This document shows positions 1 through 11,366 of a DNA stretch of 64,000 bases, one piece after another (position 1 is the stretch's first letter; the number at the start of each line of letters is the position of its first letter). Location: the NCBI RefSeq assembly GCF_902686445.1, contig NC_062226.1, forward strand, positions 15,906,001 to 15,970,000, written 5' to 3'. A program made the position numbers and the translations under genes. Under the pieces are notes generated by a model that saw only the letters and a program-made list of their open reading frames with translations, did no database searches and was not told the DNA's origin. This DNA is from Sciurus carolinensis (lineage: Eukaryota; Chordata; Mammalia; Rodentia; Sciuridae).

Positions 1-500
1 CTGGTTGAATTTCTCTTTTGTTATTATGCTTCTTAACATACATAAATATATATTTTTTTCACATATATCTTTGTGTGTTTTAATATTATATTAATAAAAA
101 GAATCTGTTTTCCTGTAATATCCATTTTAGGAAGTCATTTCCCCTTAAGCAATAAGCAAGTAATGGAATAAAAATTCCTTCTGACCTCTGTCCTTTTCTT
201 ATCTCAATTTCCAGATAATTCAAGAGAAAATTCTTCTTGTTTTTTATCATTTAATCAACATGATTAGTAGGCAGATATTATTTATGATGGCTAACACAGT
301 CTTCTGGCATTTTGGATGAGTTAACTCTTGCACATATTTGTTGTGGGATTTTCACAGAGAATACTGCTGTGGGTTAGAAAGGTTTCCATGCTCCAGTTAA
401 ATGCTCAATCCACTACTCCCAGCTCCAGAATCTCCAGCCCTTGGTTCTGGTCTCTGACTACCCAGATCTGTTCCTGTAACATATACAGCACTGATGTTAA
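1..500. other. Unassigned AT-rich sequence
   Basis: I see no repeat family, exon or RNA gene that I recognise here. The sequence is AT-rich with short T runs and no long open frame. Confidence 0.5.
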
Positions 501-566
501 AGGGCTAGAATGAGCCAGAATAGGATGTGAAGAAGGGCTAGAATGAGCCAGACTAGGATGTGAAGA
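501..566. repeat. Two-copy tandem duplication, 33-bp unit
   Basis: Unit 1 is 501-533 and unit 2 is 534-566. They differ at one base (A to C in the middle of the unit). The unit begins agggctagaatgagccag. The near-identity suggests a recent local duplication by replication slippage. Because 33 is a multiple of three, it creates an 11-residue repeat in a short minus-strand open frame, which I do not think is a gene. Confidence 0.95.
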
Positions 567-776
567 ATTTTGCAAAGTATAATTCATCACATGTCTGTGG
601 CAACTCTATTAGACATCACGATCTAGACTTTGCAGATAATGGTCCTAGGGCTCATGGTGAAGGGTTGAGGCAAGTGGTAAGTGGCAAGACCTACTTTTTA
701 GCCCAGGTAATCTGAATCCAAAGCCATGTTCATACCCACGTTGGTACCACTCTGATCAATGTACCTGTGTGATTAG

Positions 777-1077
777 TTTTTTATTTATTTATTTATTTTT
801 TTTTTTATTGTGAACAAATGGGATACATGTTCTTTCTCTGTTTGTACATAGAGTAAAGGCATACCATTTGTGTAATCATACGTTTACATAGGGTGATGTT
901 GGTTGATTCATTCTGTTATTTTTTCCCCTTCCCCCCACCCCTCCCATCCCTCTTTTCCCTCTATACAGTCCTTCCTTCCCCCATTCTTGGCCCCCTCCCT
1001 AACCCTCACTCTAACCCTAAAACTAACCCCTCCAACGCCCCATTATGTATCATCATCCACTTATCAGTGAGATCCCT
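777..1077 (-). mobile_element. LINE-1 3' end (squirrel type), inverted
   Basis: Read on the minus strand this is an L1 3' UTR followed by an A-rich tail, seen as the TTTA/T run at 779-806. It carries a G-rich polypurine tract (pyrimidines at 925-1000 on the plus strand) and the 'accctatgta' block. It closely parallels the plus-strand copy at 11600-11850, including the ORF2-end sequence 'ctcactgataagtg' near 1065, so the two belong to one subfamily. It is 5'-truncated to about 300 bp. An extra telomere-like stretch (998-1030) lies within it and is absent from the 11.6-kb copy. Confidence 0.85.
998..1030. repeat. Degenerate telomere-like CCCTAA tract inside L1 3' UTR
   Basis: Plus strand shows cctaaccctcactctaaccc followed by taaaactaacccc, i.e. 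several CCCTAA-type units with substitutions. It sits in the G-rich part of the inverted L1 3' UTR and could be an internal expansion of that tract rather than true telomere DNA. Confidence 0.6.
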
Positions 1078-1720
1078 TTGATTGTGATGAACCTTTGTCA
1101 TGTTCAGAAAAAACAAACTATTTGCCAGCCCACTGATGTGTCTGGAAGGAAGAGAAGAATCAGATAACATCAGTCAAGAAAAAGTGAAGACAATATTATA
1201 ACCTGACCTATCTCAGCATGTCAAACACTTTTTATGACCAAATCCATGATGGAATATCATAGCACAGAGAATAGAAAAGGGAGTTAAAATATGGTCTGGA
1301 CCATAATGTGGGTTATTAAATGAGCTAAGGATGGACAGATGAGAGCGGGCTGTCCAAATCACAGTGTTCACATAAACACTGCAATCTAGGTCTCTGTTGG
1401 AATAGGCGTTTGTCTCCGAGAAGGTAAATTATCTTGAGTCTTGGCAGAAGAAGACTGAAGAATCCATATTCTGGGTAATCTGTTCCCTCAAATAAAGACT
1501 CAGTTGTGATGCTGTGTTAGGAGCAGTACTTCACAGAAGTAAATAAAGTTCATTAAGAACAAACATAAAGGTCATGAATTGAGCTAGGCCAACAGAGTTC
1601 CTGGCTTTAATCAAATCTGGTGATGAAGAGAGTAGACTCCAGGGTGGACAGACTGATCCACAGGTCAGGCTTAATACTTCCAGGTCAATACCTGTCTCAC
1701 TGACACAAGTTTAAATCAAA
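1078..1720. other. Unassigned single-copy-looking sequence
   Basis: No repeat, open frame or RNA gene recognised between the L1 end and the SINE at 1733. Confidence 0.5.
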
Positions 1721-1721
1721 T

Positions 1722-1947
1722 AAAATGATCAACTGGGTGTGGTGAAGCATGCCAGTAATCCCAGCAGTTGGGAAAGCTGAGACAGGAGGATGGAGAGTTC
1801 AAAGCCAGCCTCAGCTAAGTCAAGGTGCTAAGCAACTCAATGAGACCCTGTTTCTAAACAAAATACAAAATAAGCCTGGGTATATGGCTCAGTGGCCAAG
1901 TGCCTTGAGTTCAATCCCAGGTAACCACCTCCCCAAAAAATGATCAA
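1722..1947 (+). mobile_element. B1-dID dimeric SINE with 11-bp target-site duplication
   Basis: The left half (about 1733-1855) is a 7SL/B1-like monomer ('gtggtgaagcatgcc', 'gtaatcccagcag', 'gagacaggaggat', 'ttcaaagcc'). The right half (about 1875-1922) is ID/tRNA-derived ('ggtatatggctcagtgg', 'gagttcaatcccag'). It ends in an A run at 1935-1940. Direct repeats AAAATGATCAA lie at 1722-1732 and 1937-1947 and mark L1-type target-primed insertion. The B1+ID dimer is known from squirrels, dormice and guinea pigs. Transcription would be by RNA polymerase III from internal boxes; the ID-half B box is degraded. Confidence 0.92.
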
Positions 1948-3545
1948 AGCGTCCCAACACAATTAGCACAAGGTAATTAGCACAAGTGTTCAATAGATAA
2001 TAGGCTAAAGGCAAAAAGGAAGAAAGAAAGAAAGAAAAAACAAAAGATGTTAAGGCATAGAGAAGATTCAATACTTAGAAAAATATTATTTTAAGCTTGT
2101 TTGCATAGGGCATGCGATCAATTCCACTCTGTAACTTTGCTGGGTAAGGACTGATTCTTTCCTGACTGGCTACTATAGGGCAAGACCTCGGATTGAGAGC
2201 TTGCTAGGTTGTAGCAACTTGGTGGGGTTAGGGAGAGCAGGGGCAAATGCAGGTCAAAATTGGAAATTGTCACCAGGGAGAACATAACAAGGACTAGAAA
2301 TAAACAGCTGGAAAGTTATATCTTAAACCTGAATTATGATTACTGGGTTTCTTGTAGTAGTCACTTGTATATGAATTTAATCTCTCCAAGTTGACAAATC
2401 TGGTATAAAAAAATGCCTCCTGGCTCTTGGTGGATGGACACTTAATAGATAGTGAAAGGAGGTTATGTTTCTATTTAACCCTACTGATCACCTTTAGTTC
2501 AATGTCATTAGGTAAGCCAGGGCAAATTATTGTTATCAGGAATCTTATTACATTTGTCTACCATTCAGAAGAGCATCTTCTAAGGTCACCCAAGAGCATC
2601 AATACTCTTGGAAAAATCTCAAAAATAATAGGAATACTGGCAAGATAGGGAAAGTCCTAGGCTCCTGTCTTTCCTCTTTAATGTTCTTGTGTAAATTTGA
2701 CTTCTTCCCCTAGGACTGTCCTAACTGCAACCTGCCTGATTGGGATGATTACTGCAATAAGGTATGGCAATGCCAAAGAAGTTAGCCAAAGACAGGAGTT
2801 AATAACAAGGGAAGAAGGGAATAGAAGACTTCATGGAAGAAGTGTTTTTTATCCTGGGATGCAGAGTCCGGTGGCTCAGAAGTTGTTCAGGTCACTGAAT
2901 ATCTTGGGAATGAGCCAAGACTTAAATTTTATCTTCTAAAGCAGAGAAGCAACATACTGCCGGGAAAAGAACAATTGAGCAGATTAGAAAACATGGAATC
3001 CTGATTATCTGTGCACCCTCAGGCAAGCCATTTATATTAGCTGATATGAGTTTGAAGAATGAGTAAGTCCAGGGAAATTTTTGTGTAATTTTTTTTTGAA
3101 AGATGTATTTTATATATATGGATGTAAGTGCTCAGACAGGTAGCTACCTTTTCCTTTAAGTCATAAATCATCCCTTTAATTGATAATCAACTGTCCATCA
3201 AAACCAGAAGGATGCTCTTGCCTGTCAGGTGTCTGTTTCATCCTTTGGTAATTGGTTTCTGGGCATTCTGATGTATTGGCAGGCCTGACCCTGCCAGTTA
3301 CTTACAAGAAGGGATAGGGTGGGGGCAGACAAACAAAATGCTATCTTCAGTAGATAAAAGGAGGAAAAATATTTATCATTCCCTAATCTTTCCATAAAAA
3401 AACTAAGGTATCAAAATAAATGTTTAAAGAGGTAATGTCAGGTGAGGACACATAAATTGAATGAACTGAAGAATCATAGCCATGATGCATATAAGCAATT
3501 ACGTGTTTGTACCCTTGGAAATGAAAGGTTACATAGAAAACCAAA
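1948..3545. other. Unassigned sequence with a short GAAA microsatellite
   Basis: A (GAAA)n-like run lies at about 2017-2040. The rest, including an 80-codon plus-strand open frame at 2697-2939, shows no domain, splice structure or repeat that I recognise. Confidence 0.45.
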
Positions 3546-3780
3546 GAAACATCACGGTCTTAGGTTCAGAAGGTCTGCTTTTGAATCCCAAGCCAGTTCC
3601 AACACCATGTGTGGCTCTGACAAATGACTTCTCTTCCTGGATATCTGGCTTCTTGTAAGAGGGTCATAAGAATATATGTGACGTGAAATTTCTAGGAAGA
3701 GTCAATGAGATAATATATGTGAAGATGCCAGATCAAACATTTGGCATATGAAAAGGAATTAATAATGTTGAGAAATAATG
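3546..3780 (+). mobile_element. MIR SINE
   Basis: Decayed match to the MIR consensus along its length: 'gaatcccaagccagttcc', then 'gtgtggctctgacaaatga', 'cttcctgg', 'gtcaatgagataatatatgtg' and 'aacatttggcata'. Orientation is plus. These are ancient tRNA-derived SINEs mobilised by L2. Confidence 0.75.
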
Positions 3781-4130
3781 GTTTGTTTGGGTTCTCAAAA
3801 TAAAAGAACAAAGACTGAACCTAAGGCAGGTTGTTGAGGCAGTTGAAGGATGTTAAGGATACGTCTAAGTGAGCTGAAAGTCTCCATGACCTTCCAGAAA
3901 AGGAAGGCCAGAGTGGATCACACTGAAACCAGTGTAAGGTGGTTGTTTGACTCTTAGAGCAACTGTCAGTGGTTCTTCCCTCCAGGACATGCAGTTCCTC
4001 AGTTTTTGTACCTGCTTCCCTGTTCTGTACTTCAGGTTTATTCTCTGCGCCCAAAGCTGCCGCCTACTGAATTCTATTTGTTCAACTCTATAGATGGGGG
4101 TTAGTCTCGGATAGCTGATGTTTTGGTTTT
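3781..4130. other. Unassigned
   Basis: No recognisable repeat. A 77-codon minus-strand frame (3821-4054) lacks any domain signature and is probably chance. Confidence 0.4.
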
Positions 4131-4860
4131 CAATTGCACATTATTTGTTTATTCTTTCAGTTATCCAACCAATATTCACCACGTATTTATTGTGTGCAAT
4201 ATCTTCCATGCTGGTGATGCAGCATGGTGAACACTCCAGCCTGTGGAGACTTGGCGTTCGACGTAGCAGATAGGGACCAAGGCTAACCTGTTGGATTAAA
4301 GGCATGATCTAGACAATGTGGGCCAATCAAGCAGTAGGAGGGGATAAGTGATCTAGGTGGGAGTGGATATTTTCTATTTTTAACAGAGTAGTCAGGGAAG
4401 GTGAAATTTTATCAGAGTTGTGCAGATAGCTATGAAAAGAATATATGAAGGAAGAAATTATTGTGAAGAACTTTGCATGCCAGCATGTGTTGAAATTATG
4501 GAGGAAGAAAAAAGAAGCTAGAGTGGATGGAATGAGATGAGCAGCAGGTGAGGTTAAAGAGGTAAGGCAGGGCCCTGATTGTAGAGAGTCTTGCAAACCA
4601 TGGTAAATACTTTGGTTTACTTTGAGTGGAATGGGAAAGTGCTGAACAGAAAGTTATTTATGGCTCTGCATTAAGCATGAACCTAGTTGAGGCAAAGGAA
4701 GAAGATAATGGAATAATTCAAATGAAAGATGCATGGCTACAGTAAAAGTAATAGCTGAGGAGGAAACAAGGTGGGCAGATTTGGAGTCAGAGTTGCAGCT
4801 GTGGTGATAGACTGACTGAGGTGACAAAGGTGTCACCTGAATTCCCAGGACAAATGTCCA
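4131..4860 (-). mobile_element. L2 LINE fragment, inverted
   Basis: The start resembles the inverted L2/MIR 3' tail ('atccaaccaatattcaccacgta', 'tgtgtgcaatatcttccatg'). It continues as inverted L2 body: 'gagtagtcagggaaggtgaa', 'gattgtagagagtcttgcaa', 'ggtaaatactttggtttact', 'ttgagtggaatgggaaagt' and 'aatagctgaggaggaaac'. The plus strand is antisense. Length is about 730 bp. It is strongly diverged, as expected for a mammal-wide repeat. Confidence 0.8.
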
Positions 4861-5879
4861 AGACTGGGTTCTGGGTTTCTGAATAGACCTTTGCCTACCA
4901 AGCTCTTTCACACCCCACAGGATTATAGAGGAAATGACCCTTCCATGCAGAACAATGGTGGCAGCCAATCATGGGGCCAGTGTGTGATTCTGTTCCAAGA
5001 TGGAGATCAGGGCCATGGAGCTCTCTTTTCAGCAGGGAGCAAAAAGAGGGACAGTTCCATAGAAGCAGCAGGGGTCATTCCACAGAAGGAATGGGGCTAT
5101 CACCTTATTAACATGCCTTGCTACTAGCTTAAAAGTCCTCATCTCTGCCTTATTTTCCTTGTCAGGATAGGATCTCCAGAGAGATTGCATAACAAACTCA
5201 AATTTACACAGCCATGTCATGCTTGAAATAAGACATGGACCTAAGCTGTCCACCTCTATTTTTGTTTCTTCACTGTGCTCCAATATTTGCATTGGAAGGT
5301 AGATTCCCCCATTGAAGCTTTATTTTCATATTACAAAATCTCCAACCAAGGGCCTTTGTTCTCGATGTGAGAACAAGTCAAGTGAGTGTGCAATGATTTG
5401 AGTGTGGCTCCAGTGTCTTCCCAGAAGGGTTCAGACCAAAGACCTGCCAATTAGTAATTACATGTTGTTGGTTTGGTTCCTCCATTGCTCTGAGCCCTGG
5501 GATTACATGGGGCTTTTGTTTAAAGTCACCAAGAACATGTGTGTGACGTGCTCAGTGTATTACCAATAACCATATTAAATTCCTTTAAAAAATGTCTTAA
5601 TACTATCTGTTATTATTAGTGGTAATTTCCATGTCTTGGTCAGGTAGATGAATAGAAATACAAATAGATAAAGGAATATTATGTGACTTTTTTGTTTTTT
5701 GTTTTTTGAAAAGCCACTTTCCCTTATTAAGAATTTCTGGTTCTTTGATCTGCTTTGGCAGCCTATCTAAAAGGGTGGGGATTCCAGTTTTAAGCTATAC
5801 CTAACACATGCTGGGTTGTCTGAATAGAATGGCTACAGCAGAGGAAATGGCCAATAATGTTAAAAACACAGTCTAACAG
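4861..5879. other. Unassigned
   Basis: No repeat or exon recognised. A T/G-rich run (ttttttgttttttgttttttg) is at about 5690-5710. Short overlapping open frames on both strands near 4.9-5.3 kb look like chance. Confidence 0.4.
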
Positions 5880-6480
5880 AAATGTCTCCAGCTGCAAGAT
5901 CATCAGGCCCGGAAATTATTTACGCTATTGTTGATCTAGAATCCACTAGTACAATTTTAAAATTAATTTAGTCTAATTACCCCCACTTAATAAGATAACT
6001 TGTCAGTTATCACCACTCCCATAATCTTCTGCATTTCCATCTCTTTTTAGCCTGAATTATCCTCTTCTAAGCTTGTTTTTAATGTATTGCCAAAAAAAAA
6101 AAAAAATCCTTGGAGGTATAATTAACTTTTTCATTCAGAATCCTAATTTCCTCTCCAGCTCTGTTGCTGCAGTATTTAAACTATTTATTATGCAAACTTG
6201 CAGAACTTAAACTATGAATTATGTACAAATCTATGAATGCAAGCTCTGTCCTAATCATGGCATTTCGGTGCCTTTCTAGTTCAAGGTAAGCAAATGTGTG
6301 GGAAATGAAAGCTGCAATTCACAAATGGACTTACATCTAAGAAGAGGTTTTTTTAAAGGGTGATTTATCTATGCCAGTTCATATTTTTTAATCATTTTAA
6401 AATGTGCATTACTAAACTCATATCAATTTTAATTGTTCCTCTTGCAAATGATGGGGATTTTGGTGTGAATTTTAGTAAGC
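5880..6480. promoter_or_regulatory. Candidate conserved noncoding element (no repeat content)
   Basis: This 600-bp block lacks any repeat signature except an A15 run at 6091-6105. It is rich in homeodomain-type cores (TAAT/ATTA, e.g. 'aaaattaatttagtctaatt' near 5959) and other AT-rich motifs such as 'tttaaactatttattatgca'. Blocks of this texture in mammalian gene deserts are often developmental enhancers. That is inference from composition only; no alignment was done and a function cannot be assigned. Confidence 0.3.
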
Positions 6481-7330
6481 AAGTCTAATGACTAACTTCC
6501 TTCTCCAACCCTTTATTCACTTATGTAGTCCTTTTCTGGCTCATCAAATATTACTGAAGAACAACTGAGGGTCAACTGAGTTAGCCATAGAATTCTAACA
6601 GTCAATATAATGTACTCAGTCCAGAGGGAAGGAAATGTGGTCCAGAGTATTTCATGCTAACCTTGAAAGTAAGCTGTAGGAACCAGATGGGCAAACACTG
6701 GATGCAAGCATTTATATCTGTGATTCTGTGTATGTTGGAAGGGCTGGACAGAATTGAAATGGGCAGATGACATGCATGTACACAGACTAGAACCTCCAAT
6801 ACAGCAGGACATATTCAAGGATCATTAAAAAACAATGTATGGTTAAAACTGAGAGATTTAAGAGAAGCAAAGAATAAGGTTTTAGAGTAAGCAATGAGAA
6901 CCATATATTTATATCACTTGCATTAACTACTTGGTATCCTTTAAATTGTCTTTCCAGAGGCAATAGTTTAAAAGGTCATGCTAGAATCTAGAATTAATCA
7001 TTTTAAATTATCAATTGACACATATGCCATCAAACAGAATCTCAGCAGCAGAAAATCTGAAGAAATTTCTTTGAATTATTTTCTTTAAACTGTATGTCCT
7101 ATGCAAGTTGAGTAACTTTCTGAGCTTTGGTATTCTAATTTGCCTAACAACATAATAGGAGTGGCATTCCATAGACACTGTAGGCATTCAAGAAGCTACT
7201 ATATTTTGGCATTAAAGTTCAAATGTGGGACTTTTGACTTTCCCAAATGAATATTCACTACCATCTTTTATCATCCTCTAGTAATTTGCCTCTGAAGTGG
7301 AGGAAGAAAAAGCACAGAAAAAAATAACAG
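6481..7330. other. Unassigned
   Basis: No repeat, exon or RNA gene recognised. Confidence 0.4.
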
Positions 7331-7334
7331 ATTA

Positions 7335-7540
7335 TCTTTACTATTATAGAGCATACTCCAGACACTACTCTGAATGATCATTTTCATCTTACAATAAACA
7401 ATGGGACTGTCACTATTATTCTTCCCATCTGACATAGGAGGAATGGAAACATGGAGAGTTTTAAGTAATTTGTGTAACATTCATTAGTGGTAGATCTAAC
7501 CCTTGGACCCTGGTCATCTGGGCTGCAGCCTCCTTCCTTT
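7335..7540 (-). mobile_element. MIR SINE, inverted
   Basis: Plus strand reads as the reverse complement of MIR: 'cagacactactctgaatgat', 'cactattattcttcccatct', 'ggaggaatggaaacatgg', 'agttttaagtaatttgtgta' and 'gtggtagatctaaccctt'. Confidence 0.75.
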
Positions 7541-8210
7541 GCCACTGCCCAGTAACCCTTCACTGGAACTGAGTGAAGTAAATACACACAAGACAGCGCC
7601 TCTATCCTGATGAAGGGTCTTCATTTTCACGTGACTCTTAATGATTTCAGAAGAGAAAAACTACCCTGATTCCAATGTACAGCAACCTGGAGCATGACAC
7701 AGAGAAAACCTCACCAATATTTGCCAAGAAAAAGAATGCACGAATGAAGGAATAAAGGTTAGTGAAGAGGATCCCAGTGAAATAGAAAATAGGCTCTGCT
7801 GGAGGTCATGTGAATCTGTCCTCTCTCACTTAGAGAAAGCTACTTTCTCCATCAGGAAGTTTAGTGTGCACCACTGAAAAACAATCAGGGTAATAAAATT
7901 AATCACTCAGCTAGCATTCGTGATGGATATTTTGTTCTAAAACCTCAGAATGAGTAGTCCAGCTTCTTAAAATGATATTCCTGAGATAAAACTTGATATT
8001 GAAGAAAACATTTCTTGGCAAGTTGCCTAATAACATTGAAGGCAATTAAAACTAAACTATTTTTTTTTTCTTGGAATCACATTCTATTGCACCAGCTGTG
8101 GAGTTTATTTGTTTGCTCAAGTTTGCCCAGTTGGAGTTAATATCTTTGCTTTATATCCCTATTGCACTTTCTCAGTCCCTTTGTTGCAACACTTGTAATA
8201 GGCTGGCTAA
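7541..8210. other. Unassigned
   Basis: Nothing recognised apart from a T9 run at about 8060. Confidence 0.4.
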
Positions 8211-8214
8211 TATT

Positions 8215-8365
8215 AAGATTGTTTGAGTACATGCCTGTCTCTCCTATTGAATTAGAGCCCCCTAAAGGCAGTGACTGCTCTTATGATCTCTCTATCCCCC
8301 ACTGCGCCTAGCATTGTGCCCAGCATGTCATAAAGACTCAGAGAATATTTATTGACTCCAATGGA
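8215..8365 (+). mobile_element. L2 LINE 3' end
   Basis: Classic L2 tail: 'gaattagagccccctaaagg', 'cagtgactgctcttatgatc', 'ccactgcgcctagcattgtg', 'cccagcatgtcataaagact' and 'gagaatatttattgactcc'. Plus orientation, 5'-truncated. Confidence 0.85.
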
Positions 8366-8870
8366 CTCACATCTCTGCAACTTGGCTCCATTTAAATTTT
8401 TGAAATGATTTCAATTTCTCTTCTGTTGACATTTTCTTTATAATAGTAGAAATCAGCTTGCAGTTTTCAAGAAGGTTTACAACGGAATTTACTTTTTGAT
8501 AGTTGTCAAAATATATAATGAAAAAATAGACCAAAATTTGAAATGAAATTGAGAGATAATGGTGAAAATAAGATTAATCTACACTAGTGGCAGAGGTTAC
8601 AACAAAAAGAGATGTTTGTACTCCAAATTGTGAAAGAAATACGTATAAGAATCTTTTAAGTTTAACCATGGCTAATTTAAACTATACTATAATATCTTCA
8701 AATGGTTCTCTATGCTTGCACACAGATCAGTTTCTAAAATGGGATAAGTTATATTGGTTACATATTATATTTGGAAAAGAAGCATATGTGAAAACTCAGA
8801 AGACTTAATTTCTATTCTCTACTTCACTCTTTACTTGCCGAGTGATCAGGAGAGAGCAAGTCCACTCTTA
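8366..8870. other. Unassigned AT-rich sequence
   Basis: Two short plus-strand open frames (8587-8808, 8754-8942) show no domain. I see no repeat family here. Confidence 0.4.
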
Positions 8871-9298
8871 TGGTTTAGATATGAGGTGTCCCACAAAAGC
8901 TCATTTGTGAGACAATGTGAGAAGAATTTAGCAGTGAAATGATTGGTTTATGAGAATTTTAACCTAATCAGTGCATTAATACCCTGCTATTGATTAACTG
9001 GGTAGCAACTGTGCATAATTACTAAAGTCAGTCACTGACTGGGGTTGTGTTCTTGGGATTTATATTTTGTTCATGGTGAGGGGAGTCTCTCTTTCTGCCT
9101 CGTGGTAGCCATGTCCGCAGCCACTTTCCTCACACACTCTTTCCCCATGATTTCTGCCTTACCTTGGGCTCAGAGCAATGGAGCTAGCCACTTATGAACT
9201 GAGACTTCTGAAACCATGAGACCCCAAATAAACTTTTCCTCATCTAATTATTCTTGTCAGGCCTTTTGTTCAAAGCAACAAAAATGGGAACTAAAACA
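8871..9298 (+). mobile_element. Solo LTR, MaLR/ERVL type
   Basis: An about 430-bp unit starting TG and ending CA. It has MaLR landmarks: 'gtgtcccacaaaagctcatt', 'gtgagacaatg', 'ttctgcctcgtggtagcc', 'tgagacttctgaaaccatga' and an AATAAA polyadenylation signal at about 9229. No internal retroviral sequence is adjacent, so it is a solo LTR left by recombination. A second copy of the same family is at 55388-55773. MaLRs are non-autonomous and this copy encodes nothing. Confidence 0.82.
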
Positions 9299-9339
9299 TC
9301 AACCTATTTAACTCATGTCCTCATTGCTCAATATGAAAG

Positions 9340-9595
9340 ATAGCAATTATCCTGAATGATTACATGGTAGTTAAAAGTATACACTCTTCAATTTGATTTT
9401 AAGGGTGGAAAACTCTAGAGTTCCACCACTAATTTGACACATGACTTTGGGAAATTTCTTTAATATTTGTATATTTTATTGTTTTCATGAGATTTAGATA
9501 TTAATAGTACCATTTTCATAAAGTTAGTGTAGAGTTTAAACATGATAATTGTTGGCATAAAGTCTACTAAGTAATAAGTCTTTCATGAATTTTAA
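9340..9595 (+). mobile_element. MIR SINE
   Basis: Plus-strand MIR landmarks in order: 'ggtagttaaaagtatacact', 'gagttccaccactaatttga', 'catgactttgggaaattt', 'aatagtaccattttcataaa', 'gttggcataaagtctacta'. Strongly diverged. Confidence 0.7.
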
Positions 9596-10439
9596 CTATT
9601 TTTATACCTCTACTGCATTGTAGGAAGAATCAAATAAGATAATTTTTCCAGGAATTTTATAAGTGAGAAATATTTGAAAGTAGGTAGATAAATGGACAAT
9701 TATTAATAAAGTGTTTACATGTGGTAATTAATTCCCCCTTTTTTTCTCTTTTCAAAGGAAAATGAGTCTCTTGTCTAATGAATGATTGGACTTTGTCCAT
9801 ATGAAAATGCCATGAACATAAGGGTATAACTTTAATACTTCAAAATTCAAACAAAAATAATATAATAATAAGTAACATGAACACTATGCACATGTTCTTT
9901 CTAGGAAAGTTCCAAGTTCCATTATGCATCATTGTCACCAACACTAAGCCTTGAGAAGATTCTGGGGAATTGATGGCATGGATTTGGAGAATGCTATCAA
10001 GTCTCAGTTTCTGTCATAATCCTTAATAAAAAGAATGTAATGAATAGCTTCTCCTTTAAGTGAAATGAAAACCCAGGAACCAGTAGGCAATTCTAGTGAT
10101 TGGTCCACAGCAATATTTAGAAAACTCCAGGTATCAAAGATCTCATGGATCATAATGGTGAAATGTTCTCCATCTTGCAGTACTCTTAGGAGTGGGTGAT
10201 TTGCAGTAGGAAGACAGGAAGGGCTACATTCTGCCTCCTGACCAGATGTGGACTCCCAGGTGCAACTATGCTTTGGTATATGGACTAGATATTTCTGCAC
10301 TTCCCAACAACCCTTGTTGAGGTTTCTCCCAAAGCTCAGAACTTCAGTGAGCAAGCAAAACAAGACAAACGATGGGACTGAGAGCTAGATGGAGAATAAT
10401 AGTGGAGGAAGAAAAAACAGGAATCTGAAGGAGAAATTA
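9596..10439. other. Unassigned, includes a 119-codon minus-strand open frame
   Basis: A minus-strand frame spans 10004-10363. I recognise no domain, signal peptide or repeat-encoded protein in it and would not call it a gene. The DNA around it (9.98-10.38 kb) is slightly less AT-rich than its surroundings. Confidence 0.35.
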
Positions 10440-11366
10440 ACTCATTCAAAACAACCAAAAAGTCATGTATATATTATATATCATATATATAGTATGCAAT
10501 CCTATGGAAAAAAAGGGTCAGAAAGACAAATTATATACTATACTATATGAATGAAAGAAAGAGCCATGCACTTGACATAAATATATTTAATACCATAAAG
10601 TGTTATTTTTTCAGTATTCAATATGAGAAAGAGAAATATCAAAAGACAATATATGAAAGAATGTAAATCAGGAATGTAATTATAAGTGATTTTGACAAAA
10701 AATACAGGATATCAAGAAATCATAGATGCATGCAGCAATTTAATTTTGATATAAATTTTATTTAAATATATCAATATAATTCTCTAAAACAACATAGGGG
10801 GAAAATTTGATGGCTACATTAAAAAATTTTAAAAGGCATTTAAGATATTCACATATCAGTCCTTATAAAATATAGTTATATCAGAATTGAACAAAATTAT
10901 TCATTGTTTAATTAGGAAGATGAAAGAAATAACTTCTACCTATGTTAGCATGCAAGGATGTCTTGGATGTTCTAGCAAATACCAAAAAGCATGAACATCC
11001 AACAATTTGTGCATTGAATACTTAAAAACAAATTATTTAGTATTTAATTATTTAATAAGATCATATATCTAGAGAACTTAAAGTTTCAGAAAGAAGAAAT
11101 TTGTAGAAATAGTAAAATAATTTTGTTAGATGGCTAGATTTTATATATATATATATATAGATATATATATAGATATATATATATATTCATTCTAGCAATA
11201 AACAACAAGGAGCAATGCAGAAGTAATAAAGCTAGTCACAAAGTTATAAAACAGAAATCACTTTAACATGAAAGGAACCAGATTCATGAGTAGATAAAGC
11301 CCATATAATATTATTAAATGTTACAAAGAGAACAAAAGCCTGCTAAGGAGGACGATAAAATACAAA
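10440..11366 (+). mobile_element. Ancient LINE-1 ORF2 remnant
   Basis: AT-rich, strongly decayed sequence that still follows L1 ORF2 order: 'cttggatgttctagcaaata', 'atatctagagaacttaaagt', 'ttcattctagcaataaacaa' and 'tataaaacagaaatca'. These correspond to the reverse transcriptase/thumb-coding part of old L1M copies. A TA microsatellite has expanded inside it (about 11141-11186). No frame is open for long. Confidence 0.55.
11141..11186. repeat. (TA)n / (TATAGA)n microsatellite
   Basis: An uninterrupted TA run followed by interspersed TAGA units. It lies within the decayed L1. Confidence 0.95.

Noticed and set aside
501..566. Start of a CRISPR-like or minisatellite array
   Set aside because: Only two directly abutting copies with no spacers. 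CRISPR is not expected in mammalian DNA.
893..1081. Short proline-rich plus-strand frame
   Set aside because: It is the antisense of a G-rich L1 3' UTR.
10004..10363. 119-codon minus-strand open frame
   Set aside because: No recognisable family, signal peptide or splice context; kept only as unassigned sequence.
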